The notes: generated by a model not told the origin, from the letters alone. DNA of 64,000 nt from Chimonanthus salicifolius (GCA_013350335.1 CM023542.1:5014025-5078024); one strand, 5' to 3'. Counted from the stretch's first letter, positions 22,621-35,470 are shown. Numbers and translations: made by a program.

Positions 22621-23404
22621 GCCTAATCAATAGAAAATCCATCCCAAGACAGGACCTAAGGACCTAGGTGTTAAACCCATCAGAACAGGTATCTTGACTT
22701 TGGGAACGTTATTGAATGTGGGTGATTGAATAGATTTGAAGAAGAAGGTATTTTGTCGGTAAAAATGATTTTTAGGACTATTTTGTTTAGTCTGGTGCAA
22801 ATTGAATTAGATAATTAGTTTTCTATATGTCTCTTAATTTTAAATTTTAAAAATTAAAAATTTATATTAATCTAATAATTATTAAATAAATTTAAATTTG
22901 TGTAATTTATAATTAATTTAATAATATATATTTCATTAATGTATCTAACTACAGAAAGAATCGAATCCAAAGTCCCCATTGAACAAGCAAGTCCAATCAA
23001 TGAGAGTTGTTCCGCATTGGGTGCATTCATATTTCAGTCATGTTAGCAATCAATAGCTGTACACTTAACCACTCAATAAGCTATGGATGTTGACGTCCAA
23101 ATAATAGTAATAATAAATTGAAAATAAAAGAGGAGATTTTATACTGCAGTAGGTTACAGTGAATGAGAGATAAAAATTAAAAACTCTTAAAATTACTTCA
23201 TTTAATTTATAAAGCATTAACATCCCTTAAAATTGAATGACTAGATACGCAATCCTCCCTTAAAATGACTTCATTTGTTGAGGCTTAACAATGGATTTAT
23301 TTTTTTCAAATAAGAAATAAGTTAGCACAGAGGGCCTACTTGACACATTTGGTGCAACTTTACTTTAGTATAAATTTGACGGTTTGTGTCAAGTCAAGCT
23401 GGGC

Positions 23405-23600
23405 GGTGCATGGCTACAAAAATCGTCGGTACTAATATTTCAGATCACGGTCGATATCTCTCTCTCTTAAATTTTTTTAGGACAAATATCGGTTATATAA
23501 ATGTGTATCGGCCGATATCGGCGATTATCTCACTAGTATCACCTGAGATTATCTCGGTACGCATAGTATCAACCGAGATTTCAACTCCTCAAACGGGTGC
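23405..23600. mobile_element. TATCGGCCGATA repeat family, copy 2 (partial)
   Basis: It contains GGTCGATATCTC, GTATCGGCCGATATCGGCGA and two CGAGAT/GAGATT half-sites. It is shorter and more decayed than the 22.3-kb copy. Confidence 0.45.
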
Positions 23601-23649
23601 AATTGTGCAGTGGACATTGCTAAGGCGATCTAAGCCATTGAGCTCTTAA

Positions 23650-24780
23650 TCTGACAGGTTCATGCTTTAAATAACATGGGCACTGGTGCAATTTATGTTG
23701 GGTGTGGCTTGAAATCAGATGAATTATACTGAATTTGGGATTGATTGAAGTTGAGCTTTTCAACCGAAATAAATTTGATTGGATTAGAGTTAGAACACTG
23801 GGTATTGTCGGGGATAACAATTGAATTATTATTGTTGCAGAACATGGAGCTGCAAGTAGTACATTAAAAATCACTTATAGGACACTAATTAATGTGGTCA
23901 TCACAAGCCCAATATTATCTAATGAGTCCACTTTCATGCCAAGATAAACCGATATGAGTGAGCTACAAATTAAGGCCTATTTTATGATGAGTTGGGTCTT
24001 GAAAGCCTATGGTAGAAGCTGCATGTTGCTAGCAAGTACTTAATTGTGTTTGGCTTTATAAAAACAAACAATTTAAAAGCTTCAAGTCTGATCCTGTCGA
24101 ATGAAAAATATTTGACCAAGTTCATTTATTTAGATCTGACTAGACAAATGAACATCTCTTAATTATTATTCTTATTATTTTTCAAAAAAATGATAAAAAG
24201 GTCAAATAAAAACAATAGTCATCAATAGAATTTGAACCCATATATAAGTATATTTACCATTAGACTATAATAGCTTTCATGTCCTCTTTAGATATGTTAT
24301 TGGTAAATCTAATGGATATGCTTATAATACTAATTAGACAGTCAAAATCTTTATTCGTGCAGTCCTCTGTAAAATGAAGATAATTTAGGTCTAAAAAAGT
24401 CCTGATCCGACGTACGAGGCACTCTCGATCCAATTTCAAATTTTAAATACATACTTATCCAAATTCTCAACTTTTGAGGTATTTCTCATAAAAAATCCCT
24501 AAAAGTTAAGAGTCATTAGATTAAATAAATCATGTTTTTAAATAATTTAATTCAAAATTGATAAAAATGAAATCTTCTATTAAAAGTGAGTTACATAACC
24601 TTTTTCACAAAGAAGGACCTCTGCCACATATGCCTACCTCCCACATTCCTCCTCTCTCTCCTCTCAGATACGATCTTAAGTCTCAAGAACGATGAACCTT
24701 TTTTTTTAAAATAATTTAAATAATAAAAATACTTTTGAATGTGCGAAAAGGATGCTCATAAACGGTAGCACCGATTGCAG
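23650..24780. other. AT-rich intergenic DNA upstream of the PPR gene
   Basis: No gene is seen. A B-box-like string on the minus strand near 24,230 (TGGGTTCAAATTC) hints at a decayed SINE. Confidence 0.4.
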
Positions 24781-24911
24781 TTCGGAGGAAAGGAACTGAA
24801 TCTGCCAGTGGATTATATGGGAGAGCCCAACGACTGGTTTCTCAGTATTCCGGGAAATGTAATGCATTTCATCGATTTTGACAGGGATCTTGGGCCAAAC
24901 GACTTTAAGTA

Positions 24912-26800
24912 ATGCTTGCTTTGGAAAACACAGGTAGAACCATTTGGGTGTGGACGCCCTCAGTACTTGGCTCTTTACTGAGCGACTACTCTAAGCTGGG
25001 ATTCTATAAAATAGGCACTTCCATCCATGCTTTTATTCTGAAGCGGGAAGATTGGTCTTCACATATTTTCCTACAGAACCATGTATTGAATTTCTATGCT
25101 AAATGCAACAAACTAGAGAACGCGCACAGGGTGTTTGATAGAATGCCCACGAGGAATGTGGTGTCATGGACGGCTCTCATCTCGGCCTACGATCAATGCG
25201 GGAGAGGCGATTGTGCGCTCCGTCTATTCTTCTCCATGAACTCTCAAGACCCATCTTCTCATCCTAATGAATTCACCTATGCGACCGTCCTCAGTGCATG
25301 CTCTAAACTTGAGTGCTTGTCTCAAGGTGTGCAGGTGCGTATGAGAGAAGATTCAATCATGGAAAGTTCTGATATTAGATTTAAATTGTTGAATTAGCTA
25401 TAGTTTATTTTTCGGTTGCCAAGGTTTCTGCGTTGCATTTATTTCTCTGTTTGCCTTTGTCTTTCAAGGTTCACTCCCATGCACTTCGAAGGGGGTTTCT
25501 TGCCCATGTTTTAGTCTCCAATGTTATCATCTCTCTGTACATGGCTTGCAGTCGGGTAGCAGAAGCCGAGCTAGTTTTTCAAGAAATTTCTGAACCAGAC
25601 CAAGTTTCATGGAATTCGCTTATTTCAGGATTTTCACAGAATGGATTCATCCAAACTGCACTTGAAAGGTTCCAGGGAATGAGAAATGTGAACGTGAGAG
25701 TAACTTCTTTTGCTCTTACGGCTGCAGTTGCAGCCTCTATTGAGAATAAGATGGATGGGAAGAAACTTCATGGACTTGCAATTAAGATTGGTTTGGATTT
25801 GGATTGCTTCACAGGGTGTGCATTGATACGAATGTACTCTGAATTTAAGAACATGGAAGATGCCTTTGAAGTGTTCCAAATGTTGGGTGCCAAGGATGTT
25901 GCTTCTTGGAATTCTTTGATTGAAGGGTATGGCAAAAGTGGTCAAGGAGAAAGAGGTTTAGAGGTTTTCATTGCTATCATGAAGTCGAGTCTCAAAGCTG
26001 ATGAAATCACGATTATTTCAATTTTAGGCATCTGTACTGCTTTAGTTATGCGTGAATGTGGGAAGCAGGTGCACTCACAGAGTTTGAAAATCGGTCTCGA
26101 AGGAAGAATTCGAGTTGAAAACTCCACGATTGATATGTATGCAAAATGTGGATGCTTAGAAGATGGGCTCAAGATCTTTCATCAAATGAAAGAGAGAAGT
26201 ATTATTTCATGGACTGTGATGATGGGAGGATTAGCCCATCATGGAAGAGCAGAAAAGGTTTTACAATTGCTTGAAGAGATGAAGAAAGAAGGGCTGAAGC
26301 CTAACAAAGTTACTTATGCATGTGTTTTATCTGCATGTGCACATAGTGGGCTTTTGGATCTTGGGCAGAGAATATTTTACTCAATGGAGATTGATCCTGA
26401 CTTGGAGCATTACATGTGCATGGTGCATCTTTTAGCAGGAGGAGGGAAATTTGAGGAAGCTGAGCTGTTCATTAGGAACTCCCCATTGGAGCATGGGGAG
26501 TTGTTGTGGCAGAGCTTTCTTGTTGCCTGCAAGAATGCAGGTGCTTGGGAGAAAGGATTGCAGGTTGCAGAGAAAATCATAAGGGAAGGTTTGGCAGTGG
26601 AGCCGTTGATGTTGGTAGTCTTGTCTAATGTTTTTGCAGCTGCAGGGAGGTGGGAGGAGGTGGGGAAGTTAAGGGAGGAGATGAAGGATAGAGGTGTAAA
26701 GAAGGAGCCTGGGTGTAGCTGGATTGAAGTTGATAACATGGTTCAAGTTTTTGGGATGAAGAAACAGACTTGGGAATGCATTTCCACTGATTCGGTGTAA
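24912..26800 (+). CDS. PLS-class (E-type) pentatricopeptide repeat protein, two exons (24,912-25,334; 25,469-26,800)
   Basis: PPR proteins bind organelle RNA one base per motif; plant PLS proteins act in RNA editing or processing in mitochondria or plastids. Exon 1 starts at the first ATG after an in-frame TAA and gives 141 residues. A 134-base GT-AG intron (25,335-25,468) joins QGVQ to VHSHALRRGF in frame. Exon 2 gives 443 residues, total about 584. Tandem P, L and S motifs are visible as NVVSWTALISAYDQCG, DQVSWNSLISGFSQNG, DVASWNSLIEGYGKSG and SIISWTVMMGGLAHHG, each with the paired helix after it. The C-terminus has the E domain (WEEVGKLREEMKDRGVKKEP, GCSWIEV) and stops soon after, with no DYW deaminase. 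The N-terminus lacks a clear transit peptide, so a further upstream exon or a shortened N-terminus is possible. Confidence 0.85.
25335..25468 (+). other. Intron of the PPR gene
   Basis: The donor is CAG/GTGCGT and the acceptor is TTTCAAG/GTT, and phase is 0 on both sides. Reading through the intron reaches a stop at 25,395-25,397, so unspliced RNA would give a truncated protein. Intron removal restores the PLS spacing. Confidence 0.8.
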
Positions 26801-26829
26801 CTCGAGCAAGAAGGTGCAAAATGCAAATG

Positions 26830-27990
26830 CAGTGGCATTTCTATCCTTACCATTTTTTGGAATAGAGAAATTATTTACATTCTTTTGATACAAAATCACA
26901 AAATATCACTCTTCAGGATGCTCTTTAATGCAGAAGAGAATTGTTTCGTGCATATTTTCTTGACTAACAAAATGACAAACACTGCATCAATTGCTTGCAT
27001 GAACAGAAAATGAACTACTACAATTTCCTGTGGATAGCTGAATGAGTGGATATATCCGACGTTCATTTTTCCTACTTCTACTGATGGTATTGTGCTTAGG
27101 TAGTGATTTGGTGTAGTGGATAACGAAAGGGGAAAATTGCCATAGAAGCTGGTTTAAGATAGGAAGTAAATGGAACAGAATAATAGTAGTACACAGATTT
27201 ACAAAAAATAAACAAAACAAAAATAAAGAGAGAGTGTGCAATTACGGGTTTATATTGAATGCCGAAAGAAAATGGTCTAAGATGTGAGAACCAAGAACAA
27301 ACACTGATTTCCAATGGTTCAAACCATAGTTCAAAAACTCAAACTTGGCCTCAACTTGAACCCTTAACGCATCATGTAACTTGGTCGAGTATTTAAACTT
27401 GACTCAGAAAAACTCAGTGACTTGGTAGACTCAAAATTCTATCGAGTTGAATCAATTTGGATAGAATCACTCAAGTTTTTTCGTGTTTTAAAACTTTGTT
27501 CGAACTAACATGTTGATTGTATTTTTTTTTTTTTCAAACATGAAAGCTAGTCAATTTCAGAGCTAAGTGATCAATATAGTGGATGGAACACATATCAGGC
27601 ATGGCGGAATATTATTTGATCAAAGGATCAAATCATTCTGTAAGTGCGAATATAGTTGCGAGTAATTTATGCAAGTTATTGGAGTTTATTTGTATTTTGA
27701 AGTGCTCAATTTGATTATCAATGTTTTATGGATCTCAGTGAACGGAATTAGATTATATTGTATGAAGTTCTTTACGGCCATGCATGAGTTGGGTTGCTAA
27801 ACCCAGCCTGACCCGTCCGAGTTTTACCCCTACAAAATAATTTCTTACTCAATTGTCAACTCACTGACTAGAATCGAAGCCAACTTTAAAAAGAAAAAAA
27901 ATTATATTGAGTGTCTTAACTCTTTCAGTGAACAAGTAGACCTAATTTAATTCACTTAATAGAGAAGTTTGGTTCAGTCCACTTAGTAGC
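26830..27990. other. Intergenic DNA with a possible MITE
   Basis: Between about 27,325 and 27,510 the sequence has AGTTCAAAAACTC near one end and TTTTAAAACTTTG near the other, with repeated GACTC/GAGT words between. This suggests a decayed MITE. No gene is seen. Confidence 0.35.
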
Positions 27991-27999
27991 TTGATCGGA

Positions 28000-29738
28000 A
28001 GTTTTAAAATCAAAACTTAAGGGAGGCCTAGGTCAGGTGCTTTTACACATTAAGAATCAAGCAATGTTGTGCAAATGGGCCTGGCGATTTGGAAGAGAGA
28101 GGGATGCACTATGGACAAAACTCTTGGCAGCTAGATATGGTGTTGAGAGGGTGGGTGAATGGTCCCTCAGTGAGAAAGTTGAGAATTTCGGCTCACCAAT
28201 TGTTAAATCTTGGTGGAAGCTGGGTGCGCGGGCGGGCCCAATTGGGAGTTCATTTCGGCAGAACTTAAGATTGTTAGTTGGAAAAGGAGATAGAACCCTC
28301 TTTGGAAAGACATTTGGTTGGGGGAAAAACTGCTTAAAGATTCATTCCCAAGACTCTTCAGAATTTCAAGAAATGTCGATGCTCTGGTTCAGGATCACGT
28401 CAAATTGGCTAATGGTTTATTGTCATGGCATTTTGATTTCCGTAGAAGGTTGAGATCTTTTGAAGAGGAGAGTCTTAACGATATCTTGACCCTTGTAAAG
28501 GAATTTCCAATCACTTTGGCTGAAAAGGATGAATTGATCTGGTGTGGAGATTCCTCTGGTATTTACTCTGTCAAGGCCATGGTGCAACATGTGCAATGTC
28601 AAATTCCTAATGATGGTAACATTTCTAGAACAACTTGGGAGGGAGTGGCACCACCAAGGGTCCAAATTTTTGTTTGGTGTGTACTTAAAGAAAAGATCTT
28701 TACTAGGACAGAGTTGAAGAGAAGAGGGTTCCTTAACAATGAGGATGAGCTCAAATGCTGCCTATGTGATCTGCATCATGAGGATGTCAACCACCTTTTT
28801 ATTAATTGTGCTATGGCGAAAGGATTATGGACAAAATATATTAACTTTTTGGGTATTTCTTGGGTTTTCACATCATCGGTGATTGAAACTTTGAGAGCAT
28901 GGATCCTACCATTTTTGAAACCTAGATAGAAAATTGCATGGCAAACAATTCCGGCTGTCATCCTTTGGGCCTTGTGGAAGGAGAGAAATGCAAGAATTTT
29001 TTAAGGGTCTTCTTCCAACGAAATTGATCTTTTCCAAAGGGCCAAGTGGAGATGGTTTGTATAGCTGTTGGCGAGTCCAATTTTCAAAGTTCTTAAAATC
29101 AATGATCTTATTCTATCTTGGGAGGGCTGCATGAGCTATCAAATTAGGAAGATAAAGCAGACGGAGAAATGGTGTCCACCACAGCAAGGTACCATGAAAT
29201 TTAATGTTGATAGAGCTTCTAGGAGGAAACTGGGTCCAACAGGGATTGGTGGAGTTCTTAGAAATCACAGAGGTGATACGATCATAATGTTTAACGAGTT
29301 GATAGGTGTCAAGGAGTCAAATGAGACAGAAATTCTTAGTATTAGGAGAGCTCTAATCATTTGGAAGGATCATAGAATGGATAATTTGGTTATCGAAAGG
29401 GATTCGGCAAATGCACTAAAATGGGCAAAAGGTTGAGGCGTCCATCTTGGAGATTGGCCAAAGTGGTTCGGGAGGTGAGGGATTTGGCCATAGGAATGGG
29501 AGTATCTTTTACCAAAGTGGGGCGCTTGGCAAATGAAGTGGCAGATTACTTCTCCAAAGTGAGAGTTGACAATCATGTTGCTGGAGTTTATTTCTGTTGA
29601 TTTTCTTTCTTCTTTGTATTTCGTTTTCCTACTTTTCCTTATTATGTGGGTCTAATCCTTGTAGACCTATTTTTCTTTGTTTTTCTTTGTACTCCCCTTC
29701 TCATCTAATGAATTTTCTTTGTCACCGCTAAAAAAAAA
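28000..29738 (+). mobile_element. 5'-truncated L1-type LINE, ORF2 C-terminal part with RNase H
   Basis: The element enters ORF2 at GGLGQVLLHIKNQAMLCKWA, the region after the polymerase domain. A frameshift at about 28,320 leads to the zinc-binding region, with SFEEESLNDI, WEGVAPPRVQIFVWCVLKEK and the pattern CCLCDLHHEDVNHLFINC (a C-x2-C-x7-H-x4-C type site). After a stop at 28,927 and a shift, an RNase H domain follows (KFNVDRASRRK, GIGGVLRNHRG, ETEILSIRRAL). It ends ANEVADYFSK. The 3' tail is T-rich and finishes in a run of A at 29,730-29,738. Stops and shifts make it inactive. A related 3' tail lies at 56,590-56,800. Confidence 0.8.
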
Positions 29739-29739
29739 G

Positions 29740-30300
29740 TTGATGTTCAAAAATTAGAATCAATGAGACACAAACTTTCACATTAATTTTTTCACTGATT
29801 TAAACTGAAAAAAAAATATAAAAGCTATAGTGCGATCCTTATTTTAAATGAATTATTTTTACATTAATATTATTGATATATGAATATATTTTTTATGTAT
29901 ATGTTTAAGCATGTAACTTAGTTGCTTTCAACAGTGAGCTCCACTAGTGATACGTAGAATTGTCTTATACTCCAATCTATATCCATCTTATAGATGGTGA
30001 CTATTGGATAAAATTCATTTCAAAACATTCAACATTATCCATAAACTTAGTGCTACAATATCAAAGATTAGCTTGCTCAGCTGAAAGTAAGATTTCATAG
30101 GTAAAACCATCTGTAATTGCTTTATATTTTAAAATATAGACCACATACGATGCACCTTTGAAACATTGGCATGTAGTTACAACTCGTAGTCTCATGGGAC
30201 ATGGATTACAAATTTTGATCAAAAAAAGATTTTTTTTTTTTTAAAAAAATTATTGATCTGGGTTAAACATAAATATCAATAATATTGACATATTTTAAAA
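29740..30300. other. AT-rich intergenic DNA
   Basis: No gene or bounded repeat is seen. Confidence 0.4.
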
Positions 30301-30309
30301 ATAAGATTG

Positions 30310-30680
30310 TAACTGGGCCGAGATATGGTCTCTGCCGAGATAATTCTCGTTCTTTCTTTCTTTTTTTCAAATCTCGGCTGTTTTTCTAATTTTTTTTGAA
30401 TTAAAAAATAAAAATTTGGAAAACCTGCATGTTATATTTTATTTTAAAATATGAAAATTAAAAAATAAAATATCAGCCAATATTTCCTTGATGTAGACAA
30501 ATATCGGCCGAGACATCGGTGGAGTCCAAGACTGAGGTGAATTTTTTTTTTGTTTTTAAATGCCGATATTATGGATATCGATGATATCCAACCGATATCG
30601 CCGATATCATAAGTGTATGGCTGATATATATCGCATCGGCCGATATACATTGGCCTTTAAAAATCCGATACATATTCTGA
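30310..30680. mobile_element. TATCGGCCGATA repeat family, copy 3
   Basis: It has GCCGAGAT half-sites on the left, an AT-rich centre, then ATATCGGCCGAGACATCGG, GATATCCAACCGATATCGCC and GCATCGGCCGATATAC on the right. The word content is the same as at 22.3 kb and 34.3-34.7 kb. Confidence 0.5.
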
Positions 30681-31675
30681 TATTTAATCTTATGGTTCAA
30701 ACGCAGAGGTACAAAAGGGAAAATCAGAAAAAACTAATCAAAAGATCATAAAGATAATATAATCATTTTATTCATTAATGTCAACTATAGTATAAATTTT
30801 CAACTGACTTGAGTGAATCAGTCTAAATCGATTTTTATTGAGTTGAATATGAATCTTAGAATTTTTAAACACTAATGTCAACAAAATACACTAAAAATAA
30901 ACGTGCATCATGCTCTCAATTTTGGAAGTGGACCTGTCTCAGCCAACATCTAAAGATTGATATCACATTGTGAATTAAAACAAATATTTTATAAAATAAT
31001 GAGAAATGATCCGTTGTGAATCAATTTATAGAAATTAATATAAACTTTTACCACAGTTTTTAGACTAATTTTTTTCGTATTTTAAAAATAAAACCTGACA
31101 ATTTTTTACTGTGATTAAAAATTTACATCAATATATCTACAAGTCATTCACAATTTATAATTTCCCTTGTACAATCGATTTCTTTCTGGTCTTTATGTGA
31201 AGAAGAATATCTACATCAAGTGTTAAGGCACAGTCACCACTAGCTTTCTGTGATAAGTTCATGAGCATGGAAACATGGCCACTTGTTTCAAGTTTCAACC
31301 AATATTGAAATTTATAAGAATATAATACTAAATCAACTCCAATTTTAATATATCATCCTTGTTATTTTTATAATTTAAAATTAAATTTTCAAAAATTCTG
31401 AGTTTATTCTACTGTTTTTCATACTTCTCTTCATTAAACATTTTCTGATTCTATTAAAAGCTCTATTTATATATTATCCTCAATATAACTCAAGCCCACC
31501 ACAGGAATCTCATACATAATGGAATCATTTTCAGTGAAGTCTCACACCATTGACACACAAACTCTTACTTGCAGGTACTTACAGTACATTAATATGGAAG
31601 AACAGAACAGAGTCACAGACACAACAGGAACAGAGCTACATATGACTACATCAATGAAGATGGAAGCCATGACCT

Positions 31676-31681
31676 TTTATT
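31676..31681 (-). promoter_or_regulatory. Poly(A) signal AATAAA of the metallothionein gene
   Basis: The minus strand reads AATAAA 43 bases after the stop codon at 31,724. Confidence 0.6.
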
Positions 31682-31723
31682 CTCAGACCCCAGACACATT
31701 ATTTCTATGATAAATTAGATTCT

Positions 31724-32947
31724 TCATTTGCAGGTGCAAGGATCGCAGCTGCAGCTTGATCCACACTTACAGCCTCCATTCTCAGAACCAGCATTCATCT
31801 CAGACACTTCATCAAAGTAACTGCAACCAAACAAGGTCCAACATTAAGTAATGAATCACACATAAATATGAAGAGTAAAGAAAACGTGAAGAGACAAACA
31901 TTTTTTTTTTTTTTTGGATAATTTGTATTTGGATTTTGGACAACTTAGAGCAGAAACAGAGTGGTGGGTATAAAGTGAATGACAAGAAAATAATTTTTGT
32001 TTCCTACAAAATCGTCATGATTCATTCATGTAGAGGAATTTTCTTCTAGTAAGGAAATATGTTAATTAATAAACGAATGTAGATCCAACTTTGTCGACAT
32101 GGGTCAGTATGAGATGCTTCTATTGTTGTTTAGGATGGATAGAAGCCTTACATTTTCTTCTGAGAAACTCCAACGATCATGGTCTCGGTGCTGCTTTCTC
32201 CAGAGAAGGAGAGATCAGGATACATCTTGCATCTGAGAAAAAAAAAACCCAATGATTTTCAGCAACAAACAAACATAGCCATGCAAGTAAAAACAGAAGG
32301 GAAAGAAATGACAAAGATCAAATAAATTAGAGTGGTGAAAACAGAGAGAAGAAAAAGAGAGGTTGTAAATACTTATCTCAAGGAAGAAAATCAAATGATA
32401 TCAAATGAATCAAAGAAAGAAGAAGAAGATCAAAATTCATATAACAGAGAGAATTTAAATTCCATCCATGGCTCTGCAAAATTCCAACCCAGGAACAAAA
32501 AGGAGGGCCAAAGATAAGACAAGTTGCTCAAATTGTATGTAAAATCTGCAAGCGGAGTCTGTAATACTTGAATTACACTGCCATAAACTACTTAAAAATG
32601 AAAAGGAAAATTCGAAAAACAAACAAAAAATTAGCAATAAAGATAACCCAATAGCTGAAAATCCATGCAGATTTTTTTAAAAAAAAATGGTGTTTTCACT
32701 ACAAAACTGGACCCATTTCTTAAATGTTAAGACCATAATGTGGGGTTCTTACCCAGACCAAAATGGAAACAATAAGAACTAACATCAAATTGTTAAAACA
32801 AAAAGCTTCAGCTTCAAAATCGAAAACGTGGGAGAGATTCATATCTCAAGCACAAAACAAAATAAAATAAAAAGATTAATACCCTCCACATCCACTGCCA
32901 CACTTGCAGGCAGATCCACACCCACAGTTGCCACCGCAGCAAGACAT
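31724..32947 (-). CDS. MT2: Metallothionein type 2, three exons (32,883-32,947; 32,152-32,232; 31,724-31,820)
   Basis: Cysteine-rich cytosolic protein that binds Zn and Cu and buffers metals and oxidants. Exon 1 encodes [19 protein letters not shown], exon 2 starts [20 protein letters not shown], and exon 3 ends [15 protein letters not shown]. Together they give 80 residues, the usual length for plant type 2. The N-terminal Cys cluster has the type 2 signature [11 protein letters not shown] with CxC and CxxC pairs, and the C-terminal cluster has three CxC pairs, with a Cys-free spacer of about 40 residues between. Junction phases are 2 and 2 (GG/A and AT/T) and all donors are GT. Introns are 650 and 331 bases. 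The start is the only ATG that opens with the signature. A TATA box (33,049-33,056) and G-box (33,103-33,108) lie upstream, and AATAAA lies 43 bases downstream. No defects are seen. Confidence 0.95.
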
Positions 32948-33048
32948 TCTCTCCTCTTCTTGTTTTCTTAACTCACAAATGAAGGAATGGAAGATCAAAG
33001 GAAATTGGTTTCTGCTCTCTTGACTGCTACTTCCAGCCCATGGCACCG

Positions 33049-33056
33049 ATTTATAG
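33049..33056 (-). promoter_or_regulatory. TATA box of the metallothionein gene
   Basis: The minus strand reads CTATAAAT about 105 bases upstream of the ATG, which leaves a leader of about 70 bases. Confidence 0.6.
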
Positions 33057-33102
33057 GGAAATTGAAGAGAAAGAGGAGTGGATGGAGATGCTATCCACCG
33101 TA

Positions 33103-33108
33103 CACGTG
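33103..33108 (-). promoter_or_regulatory. G-box/ABRE-like CACGTG upstream of the metallothionein TATA box
   Basis: The sequence TACACGTGGC contains the palindromic CACGTG core with an ACGTGGC extension typical of ABA-responsive elements. It lies about 50 bases upstream of the TATA box. bZIP or bHLH control is inferred, not shown. Confidence 0.5.
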
Positions 33109-33279
33109 GCATCAAAATTTACACCACTGAAATCCATGTATTTCTGTCTGATCCTACTGCTACAAAACGTTTCAATCGTGGCACCTTGGAAATATCGGAA
33201 TTTTTTAAGTTAATTGAGATGAAGATGATAAGATGTTACCTTCACTTTTTTTCATCCTGTTTGGATATTTAAAAATTAA

Positions 33280-34070
33280 ATGGGAGGAGACTCCTTATTG
33301 GAGATCTTTGATTTTAATATTTTTTTTTTAAAGTATAAATTTTGTAAGGCTGTAAAGCTGTATATTATATTTTTAAATAATTATAAATATTTAAAAATAT
33401 CTGGTAGAAATGAAAGTTTATTTGAAACTTAACATTTGAATTGAATTTCAGTTAAAAAATCAAATGTTAACCACTTGATTTTAGCCATTAAAGTTACCAT
33501 ACTTTAGAAAAAAAAAAACAAAGACGTCTGATAATGTCTGATCCAGGGGTAAAAAAAGGCCAAGCGGATATTTTTCTTTCTCTTCCAATATTTTCAATAA
33601 AATGTATTTTGATCTGAAAATTTTATGGTAATTTCAGACAAATTGGAGCTTCTTGAATATGTAATTTTTCATTAAATATCGGTCCTTTATATATTCAAAT
33701 TATTTATTTAAGTTTCGAATATGATTAGTATTAAAAGTAACAATAAAATGAAGAGAAATGATAAAAAAAAATAATTAATAAAACCGATAACCAGCACATC
33801 ATGTGGGACTCGACCCTCTTCAAACGCTGGCTGATTTCTTGCTTATTTCCTTTTATTTTGAATTCAATTCTATCTCTAAAAAATCGCCAAATTTGATGCT
33901 GAGATTTGGCATGGAATTTGGCTGTTTTGATTTGGCATGTAAATTGGGTGTTTAGATAAGATAATTTTTAATGTCAAGGTCAACGTTAATTCTTAGATAA
34001 GGTAATTTTTATTAAGGTAAATTTTATTAATGTCAATATCTTAATGTAAGCCCAGGGTCCTAACACTTAA
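33280..34070. other. AT-rich intergenic DNA
   Basis: Repeated words such as TAGATAAG/GGTAATTTTTATTAA around 33,955-34,030 suggest decayed short repeats. No gene is seen. Confidence 0.4.
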
Positions 34071-34076
34071 GGTAAG

Positions 34077-34107
34077 ACAACTAAGTAAATGCATGCATCT
34101 TAGTTGT
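34077..34107. repeat. Perfect 9-bp stem inverted repeat
   Basis: ACAACTAAG at 34,077-34,085 and CTTAGTTGT at 34,099-34,107 are exact inverted copies around a 13-base loop that itself contains ATGCATGCAT. It may be the core of a decayed MITE. Confidence 0.7.
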
Positions 34108-34324
34108 GTTAATTATTGACGTTAGAAAGATAATGTCAATGCATGTGTGTTTTTAGCTAAGGTAATACAGATAAACGTTAATGTTCAGATGAGGTAATTT
34201 GTTTTAATAAATGTCATTCCAATGTGATAAAATCTTTTAATAATGAAATCTTTTAGTTGGACGATTGGAAGTGAGAGGGGGGCCTCTAGAAGAGGAATTT
34301 TTTAGAAGAGTTAAAGTTGAGAGG

Positions 34325-34680
34325 TAATTTTTATTAATTGAAATATCGGTATTTTTTCCGCTATTGAAATATTGGTGATTTTTTAAAATCAAAATATCAG
34401 CTCATATCAGAAGTGTAATATTATTTTTCTTTTTGAAAAAAAAAATTGATGATTTGTTTGAAATATCGACAAGTTTTTTTTGGAATTAAACATTTTTTAA
34501 AAACAATGTTGTTTTTTTCCTTTTACTTTTTTTTTAAAAAAAATTATTTCGACCAATATTAAAGCATATCTGCCGAGATGTCCGATAATAAATACGTACG
34601 ACCGATACATATCATATCGGCCGATATGTATCGAGTACTAAAATCCGTATCGTATCGGCCAATTTTTTTACCTCTGGTTT
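34325..34680. mobile_element. TATCGGCCGATA repeat family, copy 4
   Basis: GAAATATCGG words lie on the left, a long A/T tract in the centre, then CATATCATATCGGCCGATAT and CGTATCGGCCAATTTTTT on the right. The right end ATTTTTTTACCTCTGG matches sequence at about 9171-9186, which also follows CGATATCTCGG, so this is probably the family's terminus. Confidence 0.5.
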
Positions 34681-34689
34681 AATTCACTG

Positions 34690-35470
34690 AGATCAAGTAA
34701 TTAAAATTAGATCCATTTATCATATTTTAAATGATTTTTTTTCTCATCGATTAGATTCTTATTAAACTCAAAATTTTAAAAAACTAAAAACATAACCAAA
34801 TGTAACTAAGTGGTAAATTGTACATAACACCAACCTCTCCACTGACTCCCTTTGTCCACTACACAAGAAGATAAGAAATTTTGTCATCTATGGGCCCAAC
34901 TTCTCCTAAAAAATAAAATCAAACAAGAGAACTCAAGAAAAGTTTTTTCACTTCTTCTCATCCATAGTTTATTATTATCTAATCACCATAAACATGTGAT
35001 TTTAGTTGAAGATATAACTATTTCATATTTTAGATTTTTGAAGGACTAAAGTTTATATGACTAAAACAGATCAATGAAGTGAGACTCCTCTCTAAGTGAT
35101 TTTCTGTCCATATTTCTCAATTATATGCTATCTATTCTTCATTGCACAGAGAATCTTAGAAAGAGAGATTCTTTAGAGTTTTCAAATGAACTCTCTTCTC
35201 CAATTTAAAATAATATTTAAACACTTAAACAATATGAAAAACTCTAAAATATAATAAAATTGCCTTTTGTAAAAGAGGAATAATCATACATTGTTGTGTC
35301 TTTGTACGTGGGTTCATGTGCATTATCACCCACTTGTAGCTTGTCGAATAAAATATAAATCAACGAAATCAAAAGATTACTAAAATTATTACCATTCAAA
35401 GTTTATCAGTACATGTGAAAAACTAAAACACAATTCTACTAAAACTTCCACGGATGAACTCACTATTCTT
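34690..35470. other. AT-rich intergenic DNA
   Basis: No gene or bounded repeat is seen. Confidence 0.4.

Noticed and set aside
25634..26739. Several antisense frames over the PPR gene
   Set aside because: Shadow frames of a clear PLS repeat protein.
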